The position numbers were made by a program, and so were the translations under genes. Below are positions 53,293 through 63,818 of a stretch of DNA of 64,000 nt, piece by piece; the first letter of the stretch is position 1, and every line of letters begins with the position of its first letter. The stretch lies in assembly GCA_030145845.1 (NCBI GenBank), contig JAIXHJ010000018.1:37271-101270 (forward strand), written 5' to 3'. The DNA is from Pseudomonadota bacterium (GTDB taxonomy: Bacteria > Pseudomonadota > Gammaproteobacteria > Pseudomonadales > Oceanobacteraceae). Under the pieces are notes generated by a model. That model was not told where the DNA came from. It searched no databases and saw only the letters and a program-made list of their open reading frames with translations.

Positions 53293-54795
53293 ATGCCGGG
53301 TTCAGCCACGCGTTATCTGCTGAGTTTTGATCAGGGAACAACCAGCAGCCGCGCCATTATTTTTTCTGAGGACGGCCGTATCCTTGCCAGCGGTCAGTAT
53401 GAATTCACCCAGCATTTCCCTCAGCCGGGTTGGGTTGAACATGAGCCGCAGGAAATCTGGAACACCACACTGACGGCCGCCCGCGATGCCCTGCAGCTGG
53501 CGGGGCTGCAGGCAGCCGATATCGCAGTGGCCGGTATCACCAATCAGCGTGAAACCACGCTGGTGTGGGATCGTCACAGCGGCGAACCAGTGTATAACGC
53601 CATTGTCTGGCAGGACCGGCGTACGGCGTCGTTCTGTCAGCAGCTGAAACAGGATGATGCGCAGCTGGAAGAGCGTATTGCCGGAAAAACCGGGCTGCTG
53701 CTGGACCCGTATTTCTCCGCCACCAAGCTGGCCTGGATTCTTGATCATGTCGACGGTGTACGTGAACGGGCTGAACGCGGCGAGCTGGTGTTCGGTACGG
53801 TTGATACCTATCTGCTGTGGCAGATGACGGCTGGGCGGGAGCATCTGACCGATGCCACTAATGCGTCACGTACCATGTTGTTCAATATTCACGACCAGTG
53901 CTGGGATGAAGAACTGCTGGCACTGTTCCGGATTCCGCCTTCCATGCTGCCGGAAGTGCGGGACAGTGCGGCGGATTTTGGTGTTATGACAGCGGATCTG
54001 CTGGGCGCTGAAATTCCGCTTGGCGGGGTGGCCGGGGATCAGCAGGCGGCGCTGATCGGTCAGGCCTGTTTTCATCCGGGCATGGCGAAAAGCACCTATG
54101 GCACCGGCTGCTTTATGATCGTGAATACCGGTGACAATATCGTCCGTTCCGCCAACCGCCTGCTGACCACAATTGCTTACCGCACAGAAGGGAAACCTGT
54201 GTATGCGGTGGAAGGTTCGATCTTTATGGCCGGTGCGACCATTCAGTGGATCCGCGATGGCCTGCAGCTGATCCGCAGCGCCTGTGAAACAGAACCTCTG
54301 GCCCAGGAGACGGGCTACGAAAACCCGGTCTATATGGTACCGGCCTTTACCGGCCTGGGGGCGCCGTACTGGGACCCGCAGGCGAGGGGAGCGATTCTGG
54401 GTCTGAGCCGCGATACCGGTATCAAGGAAATCGTCACGGCCGGACTGCAGGCGGTGTGTTACCAGACCCGTGATCTGATTGAAGCGATGCAGCAGGACGG
54501 TATCCGCCCGGCTGAACTGAGAGTGGATGGTGGCATGGTGGTCAATACCTGGCTGGTGCAGTTTCTGGCCGATATTCTCGGCCTGCCGATCACCTGTCCG
54601 GCGGTAACCGAAACCACCGCACTGGGAGCCGCCTTTCTGGCCGGACTGCAGGCCGGCATCTATCACAGCTTCAGTGATGTGGAAGGACTCTGGCAGCATG
54701 ACCGCGCCTATCAGCCGCAGCTCAGCTCTGAGCAGCGTGAGCGTTTGTATGCCGGCTGGCTGGAAGCGGTGCAGCGCGTCCGTTCATCATCCTGA
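53293..54795 (+). CDS. glpK: Glycerol kinase GlpK
   Basis: ATP-dependent phosphorylation of glycerol to glycerol 3-phosphate. 500 residues, usual length; [16 protein letters not shown] phosphate-binding motif, [19 protein letters not shown], and [20 protein letters not shown]. The rest of a glp regulon is not in the window. A possible -10 (TACACT, about 53261) has a poor -35. The gene stands alone, divergent from metR. Confidence 0.96.
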   Translation: MPGSATRYLLSFDQGTTSSRAIIFSEDGRILASGQYEFTQHFPQPGWVEHEPQEIWNTTLTAARDALQLAGLQAADIAVAGITNQRETTLVWDRHSGEPVYNAIVWQDRRTASFCQQLKQDDAQLEERIAGKTGLLLDPYFSATKLAWILDHVDGVRERAERGELVFGTVDTYLLWQMTAGREHLTDATNASRTMLFNIHDQCWDEELLALFRIPPSMLPEVRDSAADFGVMTADLLGAEIPLGGVAGDQQAALIGQACFHPGMAKSTYGTGCFMIVNTGDNIVRSANRLLTTIAYRTEGKPVYAVEGSIFMAGATIQWIRDGLQLIRSACETEPLAQETGYENPVYMVPAFTGLGAPYWDPQARGAILGLSRDTGIKEIVTAGLQAVCYQTRDLIEAMQQDGIRPAELRVDGGMVVNTWLVQFLADILGLPITCPAVTETTALGAAFLAGLQAGIYHSFSDVEGLWQHDRAYQPQLSSEQRERLYAGWLEAVQRVRSSS

Positions 54796-54874
54796 TGTTA
54801 TTGATAACTGGTTAAAATTTACGCGAATTGACATGGTGCTGACAGTCGGAGTCTTTATAATCAGGCCATAACTT

Positions 54875-55990
54875 ATGCCATCCGGGGTATTGATGGGACA
54901 GCTGCAGAAAGACATGGTCCGCCGCCATATCCTGGCCAGCAGTGGTGCTATGTTGTTCACCCTGCTGTTTATTGCCTCATCCCTGCTGGCCCCGGATAAG
55001 GCGCCACCGGCCGCGGTGATATTATCAGCGCTCTGTTACTGGGGCGGTCAGGCACTGCTGCTGTACTGGGTGGCGTCCGGCCGCAGCCGGCATTATCCCG
55101 ACCCCGGTATGACCCCGCTGTTTATGATCTGGGCGGTCGCCTTTATTTCCCTGACGTTTTATTTCTGCCACGAATACCGCACGCTGGCGCTGCTCGGCTA
55201 TCTGATGGTGATGCCCTACGGTGTCTTCCGTCTCACCTGGCGTGGGTTTCTGGGCGTCGCGCTGTTTGCCATTGCCTCTTATACCGGCGTTCTGCTGTTA
55301 TTGCGCCACGAAGGCAAACTGGTCTGGAGTCTGGCGTATGAACTGCTGGTCGGCGGGGCCTTTTTCGCCAGTATGCTGGCCTACAGTATTCTCGGCCGTG
55401 AGGTATCGCTGCTGCGTGCGGCCTACCGTAACAAGAACCATGAGCTGCGCCGGGCGCTGGCCCGCATCGAAGATCTGGCCGTTACCGATGAACTTACAGG
55501 ACTGCACAACCGCCGCCATCTGCTGACGCATATCGATAAACACCGGGCGCTGGCTAACCGCGAAGGGATGCCGTTTGTGCTGGCGTTCGTCGATATCGAT
55601 CATTTTAAACAGATCAATGACCAGCATGGTCACCGGGTCGGCGATCAGGTGCTGGCGGAACTGGCTGCGGTGCTGCGCTTATCCATCCGCGAGGTGGATC
55701 TGGCGGCCCGCTACGGTGGTGAGGAGTTTGTGCTGCTGTTCAGCGGACTGACGCTGGGAAGCGCGGCAAAAGTTCTCGACCGTATCCGGGTGGAAGTGAT
55801 GGAGCAGCGCTTTTCCCGCTCGGCACTGCCGTTGACGGTATCGGTGGGGGTGGCGCAGTATTTTCCCGGTGAAGAAGGGGATGATCTGCTGAATCGCGCC
55901 GACCGGCTGCTGTATGAAGCCAAACGTCTGGGACGCAACCGGGTGATACTGGATTCACAGGAGCCCGGTGTGCTGCAGAATGTGACCTGA
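54875..55990 (+). CDS. Membrane diguanylate cyclase (GGDEF protein)
   Basis: Synthesises cyclic di-GMP. 371 residues: an N-terminal block of about six membrane helices (15-175), a short coiled segment and a GGDEF domain with active site GGEEF (281-285) and an intact inhibitory I-site RxxD (272-275) five residues before it. ATG at 54875; 54893 is an alternative with GGGG upstream. TATAAT at 54856-54861 is a perfect -10 without a well-placed -35. Confidence 0.94.
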   Translation: MPSGVLMGQLQKDMVRRHILASSGAMLFTLLFIASSLLAPDKAPPAAVILSALCYWGGQALLLYWVASGRSRHYPDPGMTPLFMIWAVAFISLTFYFCHEYRTLALLGYLMVMPYGVFRLTWRGFLGVALFAIASYTGVLLLLRHEGKLVWSLAYELLVGGAFFASMLAYSILGREVSLLRAAYRNKNHELRRALARIEDLAVTDELTGLHNRRHLLTHIDKHRALANREGMPFVLAFVDIDHFKQINDQHGHRVGDQVLAELAAVLRLSIREVDLAARYGGEEFVLLFSGLTLGSAAKVLDRIRVEVMEQRFSRSALPLTVSVGVAQYFPGEEGDDLLNRADRLLYEAKRLGRNRVILDSQEPGVLQNVT

Positions 55991-56000
55991 ACAGAAATAA

Positions 56001-56027
56001 AAAAACCGGCATTAAGCCGGTTTTTTT
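56001..56027. terminator. Bidirectional terminator between GGDEF gene and argF
   Basis: AAAAACCGGC/GCCGGTTTTT, perfect 10-bp stem with a five-base loop, A tract on one side and T tract on the other, so it serves both convergent genes. Confidence 0.92.
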
Positions 56028-56043
56028 CTTAGCGGGCCCTGTT

Positions 56044-56952
56044 TCAGGCGTCTTCCTGACAGAGCAGGAATTCCAGCAGTGCCTTCTGCGCATGCAGACG
56101 GTTTTCTGCTTCATCCCAGACCACAGAACGCGGATCATCCAGCAGATCTTCGCTGACTTCTTCACCGCGGTGAGCCGGCAGACAGTGCATAAACAGGACG
56201 TCATCTGCCGCCAGGTCCAGCAGCTCACGGGAAACCTGATAATCGCTGAACTTACGGATGCGGGCATCCTGTTCATCTTCCTGACCCATGGAGGCCCACA
56301 CATCGGTGACCACCAGATCGGCCCCGGCGACAGCTTCTTTCGGGTCGCGCATCAGGGTGACGCACTGGGCGTTATCGTCAAGCAGGAACTGTGACGGTTC
56401 AAATCCTTCCGGCGTGGCGATATTCAGCTGAAAGCCAAACTGGCGGGCCGCATTGATATAGGACTGGCACATGTTGTTGCCGTCCCCGATCCAGGCCACG
56501 GTTTTACCGGCGATGGCGCCACGGTGCTCAACATAGGTCTGCACATCGGCCAGCAGCTGGCAGGGGTGGAAGTCATCGGTCAGGGCGTTGATCACCGGTA
56601 CCCGGGAGTAGGCGGCAAAAGTTTCCACCATCTCATGATCGAAGGTACGGATCATGACCACATCAACCATACGTGAGAGCACCCGGGCACTGTCTTCCAC
56701 CGGTTCACCACGTCCCAGCTGGGTATCACGGGGTGACAGGAAGATGGCATGGCCACCAAGCTGGGCCATGCCGGCTTCAAAGGACACCCGGGTACGGGTG
56801 GATGATTTTTCGAAAATCATGCCCAGTACACGGTTTTTCAGTGGCTCGTAAACCTCACCGCGTTTATGCAGTTGCTTCAGTTCGACAGCACGCTGGATCA
56901 GCCAGTTAAGCTCTTCCGGCGACAGGTCTGACAGAGTTAAAAAGTGTCTCAC
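56044..56952 (-). CDS. argF: Ornithine carbamoyltransferase ArgF
   Basis: Makes citrulline from ornithine and carbamoyl phosphate. The GTG at 56952 ([14 protein letters not shown] follows) has AAGGA upstream and gives 302 residues, the normal length; the longer reading from a TTG would overlap argD. Motifs [10 protein letters not shown] (carbamoyl phosphate), [11 protein letters not shown] and MHCLPAHRG (ornithine) are intact. Second gene of argD-argF, 19 bases after argD. Confidence 0.95.
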   Translation of the reverse strand: MRHFLTLSDLSPEELNWLIQRAVELKQLHKRGEVYEPLKNRVLGMIFEKSSTRTRVSFEAGMAQLGGHAIFLSPRDTQLGRGEPVEDSARVLSRMVDVVMIRTFDHEMVETFAAYSRVPVINALTDDFHPCQLLADVQTYVEHRGAIAGKTVAWIGDGNNMCQSYINAARQFGFQLNIATPEGFEPSQFLLDDNAQCVTLMRDPKEAVAGADLVVTDVWASMGQEDEQDARIRKFSDYQVSRELLDLAADDVLFMHCLPAHRGEEVSEDLLDDPRSVVWDEAENRLHAQKALLEFLLCQEDA

Positions 56953-56971
56953 GTTAATTCCTTCTTCTGAC

Positions 56972-58138
56972 TTAACCGAGCGCCTCAATCAGGCTGCTCA
57001 CGGTGTCGATAATCTGGTCGGCTTCGGCCTGGCTGATGTTCAGTGGTGGCAGCAGACGTACCACATTGCCAGACGTCACATTCAGCAGCAGACCGGCTTG
57101 CAAAGCGTCTGCCATCAGGGTCGGGCAGTCCTGTTTCAGAACCAGGCCCAGCATCAGGCCATGACCACGGATTTCCTGCAGGGAGTCACTGCCGGACAGA
57201 CGCTCACGGAAACCATTGCGCAGATAGTCGCCCATGGTGCGGGCGTTCTTGCACAGGTTGTCTTTTTCAATGGTTTCCACCACTGCGACGGCAGCGGCAC
57301 AGGCCAGTGGGTTACCGCCATAAGTGGAGCCGTGATTACCGGGTTTCAGGACATTGGCTGCGGCACCCCGGGCCAGACAGGCACCGATGGGTACGCCATT
57401 GCCCAGGCCTTTGGCGGTGGTCACCACATCCGGCTGGAAACCGAACTGCTGATAGCAGAAATAGGAGCCGGTCCGGCCGTTACCGGTCTGGACTTCATCC
57501 AGTACCATCAGCAGATCATGTTCATCACACAGGGTACGGATCCCCTGCAGGTATTCGGCGCTGGCGGTGGCCAGACCGCCTTCGCCCTGTACCGGTTCCA
57601 GCATCACTGCCACCACGTTAGGGTTGGCTTTGACGAGGGAGCGGATGGCAATAATGTCCATATACGGCACGCGCACAAAACCATTCAGCAGCGGGCCGAA
57701 ACCGTCCTGAACCTTGGCGTTGCCGGTGGCGGTCAGGGTGGCCATGGTGCGGCCGTGAAAAGCCTTGGTCATGACAATAATGACCGGTTCCGCGATACCA
57801 CGGTCGTGGCCATACTTACGGGCAATCTTGATCGCTGCTTCGTTGGCTTCAGCACCGGAGTTGGAAAAGAAAACATTCTCCATGCCGGACACGCGGGTCA
57901 GCGCACTGGCGGCTGCCTCCTGACGTTCAATGCTGTACAGATTTGAGGTGTGAATCAGCTGTCCGGCCTGACGGGTAATGGCTTCAGTTACCGCCGGATG
58001 TGCATGCCCCAGACCACAGACGGCGATGCCGCTCAGTGCGTCCAGATAGCGTCGCCCTTCGGAGTCCGTCAGCCAGCTGCCCTGGCCACTGACAAAAGTC
58101 ACCGGTAAACGCCCGTAGGTATTCATGATCGCTTGCAT
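56972..58138 (-). CDS. argD: Acetylornithine aminotransferase ArgD
   Basis: PLP-dependent step of arginine synthesis. The ATG at 58138 ([15 protein letters not shown]) has GAGGAA seven bases upstream. 388 residues; PLP Lys in [13 protein letters not shown], phosphate site [13 protein letters not shown] and [12 protein letters not shown]. The related AstC/AruC of arginine catabolism cannot be excluded, but argF next door supports biosynthesis. Confidence 0.92.
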   Translation of the reverse strand: MQAIMNTYGRLPVTFVSGQGSWLTDSEGRRYLDALSGIAVCGLGHAHPAVTEAITRQAGQLIHTSNLYSIERQEAAASALTRVSGMENVFFSNSGAEANEAAIKIARKYGHDRGIAEPVIIVMTKAFHGRTMATLTATGNAKVQDGFGPLLNGFVRVPYMDIIAIRSLVKANPNVVAVMLEPVQGEGGLATASAEYLQGIRTLCDEHDLLMVLDEVQTGNGRTGSYFCYQQFGFQPDVVTTAKGLGNGVPIGACLARGAAANVLKPGNHGSTYGGNPLACAAAVAVVETIEKDNLCKNARTMGDYLRNGFRERLSGSDSLQEIRGHGLMLGLVLKQDCPTLMADALQAGLLLNVTSGNVVRLLPPLNISQAEADQIIDTVSSLIEALG

Positions 58139-58157
58139 GCTTAGTTCCTCAAAACGC

Positions 58158-58178
58158 AAAAAGGCAGCCAAGGCTGCC
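58158..58178 (-). terminator. Terminator between rimK and argD
   Basis: On the minus strand GGCAGCC/GGCTGCC (tight loop) is followed by TTTTT. It ends the rimB-rimK transcript 20 bases before the argD start. Confidence 0.75.
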
Positions 58179-58253
58179 CTGAAGGGCCAGAATCATACGA
58201 AAGGGTGGCCATTTTGTAAACGCTGTGGCCGGCAGAAGGAAGAGGGCGGCGGG

Positions 58254-59159
58254 TCAGCCGCGTCCGCGGGTGCGGGTGCGGTTGGCGCGGGCGTTTTTCT
58301 CGATAAACAGAATAATTTTAGACGCCACATCGATGCCGGTGGCTTCTTCAATGCCCTGAATGCCCGGGGATGAGTTAACCTCCATGACCACCGGACCATG
58401 GTTGGAGCGCAGGATATCGACACCGGCGACGTTGAGGCCCATGGTTTTTGCTGCACGCACCGCGGTGGCACGTTCTTCCGGCGTAATACGGACAACGGTG
58501 GCAGTGCCGCCACGGTGCAGGTTGGAACGGAATTCCCCGTCGGCTGCCTGACGTTTCATGGCGGCAACCACTTTGTCACCCACCACAAAACAGCGGATAT
58601 CGGCGCCGCCGGCTTCCCTGATGTATTCCTGCACCATGATGTTGGCTTTCAGCCCCATAAAGGCTTCGATGACACTTTCGGCGGCCTTGCGTGTTTCTGC
58701 CAGTACCACCCCGATTCCCTGGGTGCCTTCCAGCAGCTTGATCACCAGCGGTGCACCGCCGACCATGCGGATCAGGTCCGGGATATCATCCGGGCTGTGG
58801 GCAAACCCGGTCACCGGCATACCGATCCCTTTGCGCGCCATCAGCTGCATGGAGCGCAGTTTGTCACGCGAACGGCTGATGGCCACGGATTCATTGAGGG
58901 GATAGACGCCCATCATTTCAAACTGGCGCAGCACGGCGGTGCCATAGAAGGTGATTGATGCACCGATACGCGGAATCACAGCGTTAAAGTCGTCCAGCTC
59001 GCGCCCCTGATAATGGACGCTGGGGTCGAGACTGTTGATGTTCATATAGCAGTGCAGGGTATCCAGCACTTCCACATCGTGCCCCCTTTCTTCAGCCGCT
59101 TCCACCAGGCGACGGGTCGAATAAAGGTTGGCATTGCGGGAAAGAATCGCAATTTTCAT
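58254..59159 (-). CDS. rimK: Ribosomal protein S6 glutamate ligase RimK
   Basis: ATP-grasp ligase that adds glutamates to the C-terminus of ribosomal protein S6. 301 residues; [33 protein letters not shown] and metal-binding [15 protein letters not shown]. Ends in a basic tail ([11 protein letters not shown]). ATG overlaps the rimB stop by 4 bases. Confidence 0.95.
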   Translation of the reverse strand: MKIAILSRNANLYSTRRLVEAAEERGHDVEVLDTLHCYMNINSLDPSVHYQGRELDDFNAVIPRIGASITFYGTAVLRQFEMMGVYPLNESVAISRSRDKLRSMQLMARKGIGMPVTGFAHSPDDIPDLIRMVGGAPLVIKLLEGTQGIGVVLAETRKAAESVIEAFMGLKANIMVQEYIREAGGADIRCFVVGDKVVAAMKRQAADGEFRSNLHRGGTATVVRITPEERATAVRAAKTMGLNVAGVDILRSNHGPVVMEVNSSPGIQGIEEATGIDVASKIILFIEKNARANRTRTRGRG

Positions 59160-59584
59160 GACTGATCCGGGTTTTTGCCGATACGGGAAACATCCACCAG
59201 AAAGCGGCCGGCAATGGCTTTACGTCCGAGCAGCATCGGGTATTTCATGCTGCCGCGGTGACTGAGGCTGATTTCGGCAGACCATTCGTGGCCGGCAACC
59301 GATAACAGACTGCGGATAATGTAACGGTGACTGCGCTGGCCATTGGAGCTGGCAATCACCCGGCGGGCAATGACTTCCGCTTCGCACACCTGATCGAGCA
59401 ATGCGCTGGGGCCGTCAAACAGAACATGAAAGCGGACCCAGTCTTTGCCATCACGGACAAAAGGTTCAATTTTTTCGGCGTGCAGACTGCTGGTGCAGGC
59501 ACCGGTATCCACCTTGGCATAACAGCTGATGCCGAGGTGGGGGATGTCGACTTTTTCGATGTATCCGAGAACCGGTTTAGTCAT
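59156..59584 (-). CDS. rimB: Retropepsin-like protease RimB (RimK regulator)
   Basis: Aspartic-protease-fold protein (older name ATP-dependent zinc protease) that in Pseudomonas trims the glutamate tails added by RimK. 142 residues; Asp26 in [14 protein letters not shown] is the retropepsin DTG motif. No rimA-like gene is seen; the gene upstream is maoP. Confidence 0.9.
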   Translation of the reverse strand: MTKPVLGYIEKVDIPHLGISCYAKVDTGACTSSLHAEKIEPFVRDGKDWVRFHVLFDGPSALLDQVCEAEVIARRVIASSNGQRSHRYIIRSLLSVAGHEWSAEISLSHRGSMKYPMLLGRKAIAGRFLVDVSRIGKNPDQS

Positions 59585-59924
59585 CAGTATCTATGCTGTC
59601 CTGGCCTGCTTCTGCAACGGCGGCAGAGGAGGCGGTAAAGTAAATCTGTTTACGGCGCAGGGCATTCAGGTAAATGGCCCAGGCTTTCTCCACGTCGGTA
59701 ACAGGTTGCTCCAGACCGTGGCAGGTTGCAACAAAGTGCTGTTCTTCCTCGGTCTCCGGCAGACGGGTCCCTTCGTGCAGAGCCTTCAGCGCAACGCCTT
59801 TGCTCTCCAGCAGAACGGCCTGATTGCGGGTGAAATCCCCTGAACGCTGGAAGCCACGCGGAAAGTTACGGTCGTCGAAAAACTTTTTATCGCAGGCAAA
59901 ACTCTTCTCTTGGATATTGTCCAT
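59577..59924 (-). CDS. maoP: MaoP (DUF413), Ori-macrodomain organiser homolog
   Basis: In E. coli MaoP (YifE) shapes the Ori macrodomain. The match includes FDDRNFPRGFQRSGDFT and TEEEQHFVATCHGLEQPVT, close to the E. coli protein. 115 residues; overlaps the rimB start by 8 bases. As in E. coli it is divergent from hdfR. Confidence 0.9.
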   Translation of the reverse strand: MDNIQEKSFACDKKFFDDRNFPRGFQRSGDFTRNQAVLLESKGVALKALHEGTRLPETEEEQHFVATCHGLEQPVTDVEKAWAIYLNALRRKQIYFTASSAAVAEAGQDSIDTDD

Positions 59925-60032
59925 TCTGCACCTACTATCCGGGTAAAGGTCGTTTTCGGCGGAGTATGGTCAGCCAGCATTCGTCGGTAAAACAAAAAAA
60001 TCTTATCGTAACGAACACGTCTGTTGGTCGAA

Positions 60033-60905
60033 ATGGATACAGAACTGCTGAAAACTTTTATGGAAGTCTCGCGCACCCGTCACTTCGGCCGGGCGGCTGA
60101 AAATCTTTATCTGACGCAGTCTGCGGTCAGCTTCCGTGTGCGCCAGCTTGAAGGTCTGCTGGGGGTCGAACTCTTCTCCCGTCAGCGCAACAATATTCAG
60201 CTGACATCCGCTGGTGAGAAGCTGCTGCCACTGGCAGAAAGTTCGGTGTTGCTGGAGCAGCGTATCCGCCAGGAGGTTGCCACGGCAGAAGGTCAGCACC
60301 AGCAGATTTCACTGGGTGCGACACCCAACCTGTGGGACGCCTTTCTGCAGGAACAGCTGGGACTGATGATGCGGGGGCCGGAAGGTCTGGCGCTGAATGC
60401 CGTTGCGCACAGCAGCGGTAATCTGGTGCGGCAGATTATGGAACGCACGCTGGATCTGGCTTTTGTGTTTGATGCCCCCAAGGTGGATGAACTGACTACC
60501 CGGCCGGTGGCCGATATTCCTCTTTATCTGGTGTCTTCTGCCCCCCGTGCCGACTGGCAGGCGGCACTGGCAGAAAACTATGTGCTGGTGGACTGGGGAA
60601 CCTCATTTCAGATGCAGCATGCACAGGAATTCAAAGGTGCCAATCCTCCGGTACTGCAGACCAATACCGGCCGGATCGCGCTGGAATGCATCCTCAGCAA
60701 CGGTGGCTCCGCTTATCTGCCGGTCAGTCTGATCCGACCGTCACTGCAGGAGGGCAGTTTGTTTCTGGTGCCGGACGCCCCGGTGATCAGCCGTACGGTA
60801 TACGCCAGTTTCCATGCCAGCAGTGGCCGTGATGAACTGATTGAGAACGTGATCGGACAGGTGGTGGGCAATGCTGCCAGCTGGACCGAATTGACGGGAG
60901 AGTAA
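60033..60905 (+). CDS. hdfR: LysR-family regulator HdfR
   Basis: 290 residues from the ATG at 60033 (MDTELLKTFMEVSRTRHFGRA), as in E. coli HdfR; a TTG at 60024 is an alternative. N-terminal helix-turn-helix (TQSAVSFRVRQLEGLLGVEL) and a LysR effector domain. In enterobacteria HdfR represses flhDC; no flhDC exists in this type of bacterium as far as the window shows, so the target must differ. Overlaps the next gene by one base. Confidence 0.88.
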   Translation: MDTELLKTFMEVSRTRHFGRAAENLYLTQSAVSFRVRQLEGLLGVELFSRQRNNIQLTSAGEKLLPLAESSVLLEQRIRQEVATAEGQHQQISLGATPNLWDAFLQEQLGLMMRGPEGLALNAVAHSSGNLVRQIMERTLDLAFVFDAPKVDELTTRPVADIPLYLVSSAPRADWQAALAENYVLVDWGTSFQMQHAQEFKGANPPVLQTNTGRIALECILSNGGSAYLPVSLIRPSLQEGSLFLVPDAPVISRTVYASFHASSGRDELIENVIGQVVGNAASWTELTGE

Positions 60906-61873
60906 TGATGAAAGCCTGGCAAATGACAGCGGCGGGCACGCCGGATGTGCTCCGGCTCACTGAGATGGACAAGCCGCAGCCCGCGGCCGGCGAGGTGCTC
61001 ATTCAGGTAAAAGCCGCAGGGTTTAACCCGATTGATACCAAAATCCGCGCTGGTCTGGCACCGATTGCCCCGGAATCCGGTGTGCTCGGTTGTGATGTCA
61101 GCGGTATTGTTGAAGCGGTCGGGGAAGGTGTCAGCCGTTTTCAGCCGGGCGATGCCGTTTTTGGTATGGCGGGCGGGGTCAAAGGGACTCAGGGGGCACT
61201 GGCGGAGTATATGGTGGCCGATGCTGCTCTGCTGGCCAGGGTTCCGGCGGCATTATCACTCGCTGAGGCGGCGGCCCTGCCGATTCCGGCACTGACGGCT
61301 GATGAAGCCCTGCGGCGTCTGGCAGTCCGTTCGGGTGATGAATTCTATATCAGTGGTGCTTCCGGAGCCGTGGGCCTGATGGCGGTCCAGATGGCGGGTT
61401 TGCTGGGGGCCAGTGTTGAAGGTTCCGGTGGCAGCGCCGGGCGTCTGGCCACGATTGCCCGTTATGGCGGGAAAGGCCTGTTGCACTCGGAGGCCGGGCA
61501 ACTGATCTCTGCCGGTCGCCAGTACAGTAAAGTACTGGATACCTTTGGTGGCGTCAGTCTGCAGACGGCGATGCAGCTGGCTGCGCCTTATGCTCAGGTC
61601 GCCACGATTAATGCGCGTGCGCAGTACGATCTCAGCCAGGCGCATGCGAAGGCACTGACGCTGCATGCGATCTTCCTGCTGCTGCCTTTACTGAGCGGAC
61701 AGGGGCGGGCGCAATTGGGTACAACGCTGGAGCGGCTGGCCAACCTGATTGATGAGGGGAAGCTGCAGGGGTTGCCGGTGGTACAGGCCGGGATGAGTGA
61801 CGTGGCAGATATTCACCGGCGTTATGAAGCCGGAAAGCTGCCAGACAAGACGGTGCTGCTGGCAGATTTCTGA
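60905..61873 (+). CDS. Medium-chain zinc-independent quinone oxidoreductase (MDR family)
   Basis: NADPH-dependent oxidoreductase of the quinone reductase branch. 322 residues; GroES-like N-terminal domain (AAGFNPIDTKIRAG, VLGCDVSGIVEAVG) and Rossmann domain (YISGASGAVGLMAVQMA). Starts in the hdfR stop (TAATGATG), so it is co-transcribed and may be an HdfR-controlled gene. Substrate unknown. Three bases from the convergent queE. Confidence 0.88.
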   Translation: MMKAWQMTAAGTPDVLRLTEMDKPQPAAGEVLIQVKAAGFNPIDTKIRAGLAPIAPESGVLGCDVSGIVEAVGEGVSRFQPGDAVFGMAGGVKGTQGALAEYMVADAALLARVPAALSLAEAAALPIPALTADEALRRLAVRSGDEFYISGASGAVGLMAVQMAGLLGASVEGSGGSAGRLATIARYGGKGLLHSEAGQLISAGRQYSKVLDTFGGVSLQTAMQLAAPYAQVATINARAQYDLSQAHAKALTLHAIFLLLPLLSGQGRAQLGTTLERLANLIDEGKLQGLPVVQAGMSDVADIHRRYEAGKLPDKTVLLADF

Positions 61874-61876
61874 TCG

Positions 61877-62566
61877 TCAGTCGATACCGAGGAATTTATG
61901 AGTCTGCAGGCTCAGTTTCCATTGCGGGTGCTGCAGGCAATAATCCACGGCATGGCGGGTATTGGCAGCGGATAATCCCTCCTGTGCAGCCTGATGGCTG
62001 TCCGATGCGAGAAGGGCGGGACGATAGTCTGCCATAGGCTGCAGATAGCGGTGGGTGGCTTTTATCGTGCTGAAGCGTTCCGGCATGGCCTGTGGCTGCG
62101 GGTAGACCAGCTTCAGTTCATCACATTCCGTGATGACAATGTCCGAGGCGCCTTTGGGGCTCACGCACAGCCAGTCGATGCCGGCCGGCGCCGGCAAAGT
62201 GCCATTGGTTTCCACACCGACTTCAAAGCCAGCCTGGTGCAGGGCCTCTGTCAGGCGCAGATCCAGCTGCAGCAGGGGTTCACCACCGGTGCAGACGACG
62301 TATGGTGTCCCGGCGGTCATATCCGGCCACAGGGAAGTCAGCAGATTAATCAGTGCAGCAGCAGAATACTGGCCGCCGTTCTCGCCGTCAGTGCCGTTGA
62401 AATCGGTATCGCAGAAATCACAGACCGCACCACTGCGGCCTTCCTCCCGGCCATTCCATAAATTGCATTTACTGAAACGGCAGAACACTGCCGGGCGCCC
62501 GGCCTGGGCGCCTTCTCCCTGTAGGGTGTAGAAGGCTTCCTTGATACGGTAACGGTCAGCTTTCAT
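61877..62566 (-). CDS. queE: 7-carboxy-7-deazaguanine synthase QueE
   Basis: Radical SAM enzyme of queuosine/preQ0 synthesis. The cluster motif is the long form Cys34-x14-Cys49-x2-Cys52 ([19 protein letters not shown]). 229 residues. The start overlaps the queC stop by 4 bases (ATGA). Confidence 0.94.
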   Translation of the reverse strand: MKADRYRIKEAFYTLQGEGAQAGRPAVFCRFSKCNLWNGREEGRSGAVCDFCDTDFNGTDGENGGQYSAAALINLLTSLWPDMTAGTPYVVCTGGEPLLQLDLRLTEALHQAGFEVGVETNGTLPAPAGIDWLCVSPKGASDIVITECDELKLVYPQPQAMPERFSTIKATHRYLQPMADYRPALLASDSHQAAQEGLSAANTRHAVDYCLQHPQWKLSLQTHKFLGID

Positions 62567-63228
62567 GCCTCAGTCTCGTAAGGCAGCGGATCCCTGGCGT
62601 GATTAAGTTCAAAGGCTTCCAGCCGCTCAACACAGGAGCCGCATTTCCCGCAGGCTTTGTCGCGTCCGTTATAACAGGTCCAGGATTTGCCGTAGTCGAG
62701 CCCCATCGCCAGCCCGTCGCGCAGAATGCCGATCTTGTCGCTGTCCAGATAGGGGGTGACGATTTCGACGGCTTCATAATTGGCAATCTTCGCCACGTTG
62801 TTCATGGCGTGGACAAATTCCGGCCGGCAATCCGGGTAGATGGCATGGTCTCCGGAATGGGCACCATAAAAGACTTTGTGTGCGCCGATATCGACGGCAT
62901 AGCCAATTGCCAGTGACAGCAGAATCATATTGCGGTTCGGGACCACGGTTGATTTCATATTGTCGTCGGCATAGTGGCCTTCAGGAATCTCCGTTGCTGA
63001 TGTCAGCGACGAGCTCTGCAGCAGCTGATTGATGGCGGTGATATCAATGATACGGTGGTTGATACCCAGCTCAGCGCAGACGCGCTTGGCGAATTCAATC
63101 TCTTTGCTGTGCTTCTGGCCATAATCAAAGGTCAGTGCATAGAGTTCATACCCGTCCCGGTATGCCTTATTAAGGATGGTAAAAGAATCCATCCCGCCGG
63201 AATAAATGACGACGGCCTTCTCTGTCAT
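62563..63228 (-). CDS. queC: 7-cyano-7-deazaguanine synthase QueC
   Basis: Converts 7-carboxy-7-deazaguanine to preQ0 using ammonia and ATP. PP-loop SGGMDS (10-15) and zinc ligands Cys185, Cys193, Cys196 and Cys199. 221 residues. GAGG upstream of the ATG. First gene of queC-queE. Confidence 0.95.
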   Translation of the reverse strand: MTEKAVVIYSGGMDSFTILNKAYRDGYELYALTFDYGQKHSKEIEFAKRVCAELGINHRIIDITAINQLLQSSSLTSATEIPEGHYADDNMKSTVVPNRNMILLSLAIGYAVDIGAHKVFYGAHSGDHAIYPDCRPEFVHAMNNVAKIANYEAVEIVTPYLDSDKIGILRDGLAMGLDYGKSWTCYNGRDKACGKCGSCVERLEAFELNHARDPLPYETEA

Positions 63229-63381
63229 CGTAAACCTCTTCTATATACATTGTGCCGGATAAACAGTCCGACCCTGTGAGTGCCGGGCACCCACCCTTTC
63301 CGCCTGCCGGAGAGGGAGCACAAGTATACGTGGATAATGGCCGGGTTAAAAAACATCCTGTAAAAAAATTTCAGAAAGTGA

Positions 63382-63409
63382 TTGACCCGCAACGTCCTGT
63401 CTCTATAAT
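63382..63409 (+). promoter_or_regulatory. rRNA promoter P1
   Basis: TTGACC and TATAAT with a 16-base spacer and GC-rich discriminator GCGCCTCC, typical of stringently controlled rRNA promoters. Confidence 0.85.
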
Positions 63410-63523
63410 GCGCCTCCTCGCTGACAGGGACACCGGAAACGGCCCGGCAGTGAGGCTTCAGGACGAAGCAGGAAGGGTGGTTTTTTAACCCGCTCCGGCT
63501 TCAAAAAATTCCTGAGACAGGTG

Positions 63524-63551
63524 TTGACTCCGGTCAGAAAGAGCGTAATAT
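63524..63551 (+). promoter_or_regulatory. rRNA promoter P2
   Basis: TTGACT and TAATAT with a 16-base spacer, followed by ACGCCGCCT. Confidence 0.85.
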
Positions 63552-63643
63552 ACGCCGCCTGCTTCAGAGAGATGTACTTCGGTACGACAACCTGAAGTGA
63601 GTGTTAAGTGATTGATTTTAAACGAAAAAATTTAAAATAAAGC

Positions 63644-63671
63644 TTGACACTGACGCGGTTCGCTGTAAAAT
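63644..63671 (+). promoter_or_regulatory. rRNA promoter P3
   Basis: Perfect -35 TTGACA and TAAAAT with a 16-base spacer, followed by GCACCGCAC; an A/T-rich block (63610-63642) upstream looks like an UP element. Confidence 0.88.
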
Positions 63672-63746
63672 GCACCGCACTGAAACGGACGCCTCTGGCG
63701 ACACGCTTCAGGGGTTGAGAGATTGAAAGAAATGTTAAAAAATCTC

Positions 63747-63774
63747 TTGACTTGAAAGGCTGCTTCATTAAAAT
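63747..63774 (+). promoter_or_regulatory. rRNA promoter P4
   Basis: TTGACT and TAAAAT with a 16-base spacer, followed by ACGCAGCCCGC; A-rich sequence lies upstream. Confidence 0.85.
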
Positions 63775-63782
63775 ACGCAGCC

Positions 63783-63818
63783 CGCTTCGCAGAAACACGA
63801 AGCGACGTTCTTTAAAAA
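63783..63818 (+). promoter_or_regulatory. rRNA antitermination element (boxB-boxA)
   Basis: CGCTTCG/CGAAGCG (63783-63804) forms a boxB-like hairpin, followed at once by GTTCTTTAAAAAAT, a boxA-like sequence. The order boxB then boxA matches the E. coli rrn leader. Confidence 0.75.

Noticed and set aside
54828..54861. TTGACA ... TATAAT promoter before the GGDEF gene
   Set aside because: The elements are perfect but 22 bases apart, too far for sigma-70; only the -10 is noted.
63229..63330. preQ1 riboswitch upstream of queC
   Set aside because: I looked for the preQ1-I hairpin with its A-rich tail and found neither; only an ordinary ribosome site is present.
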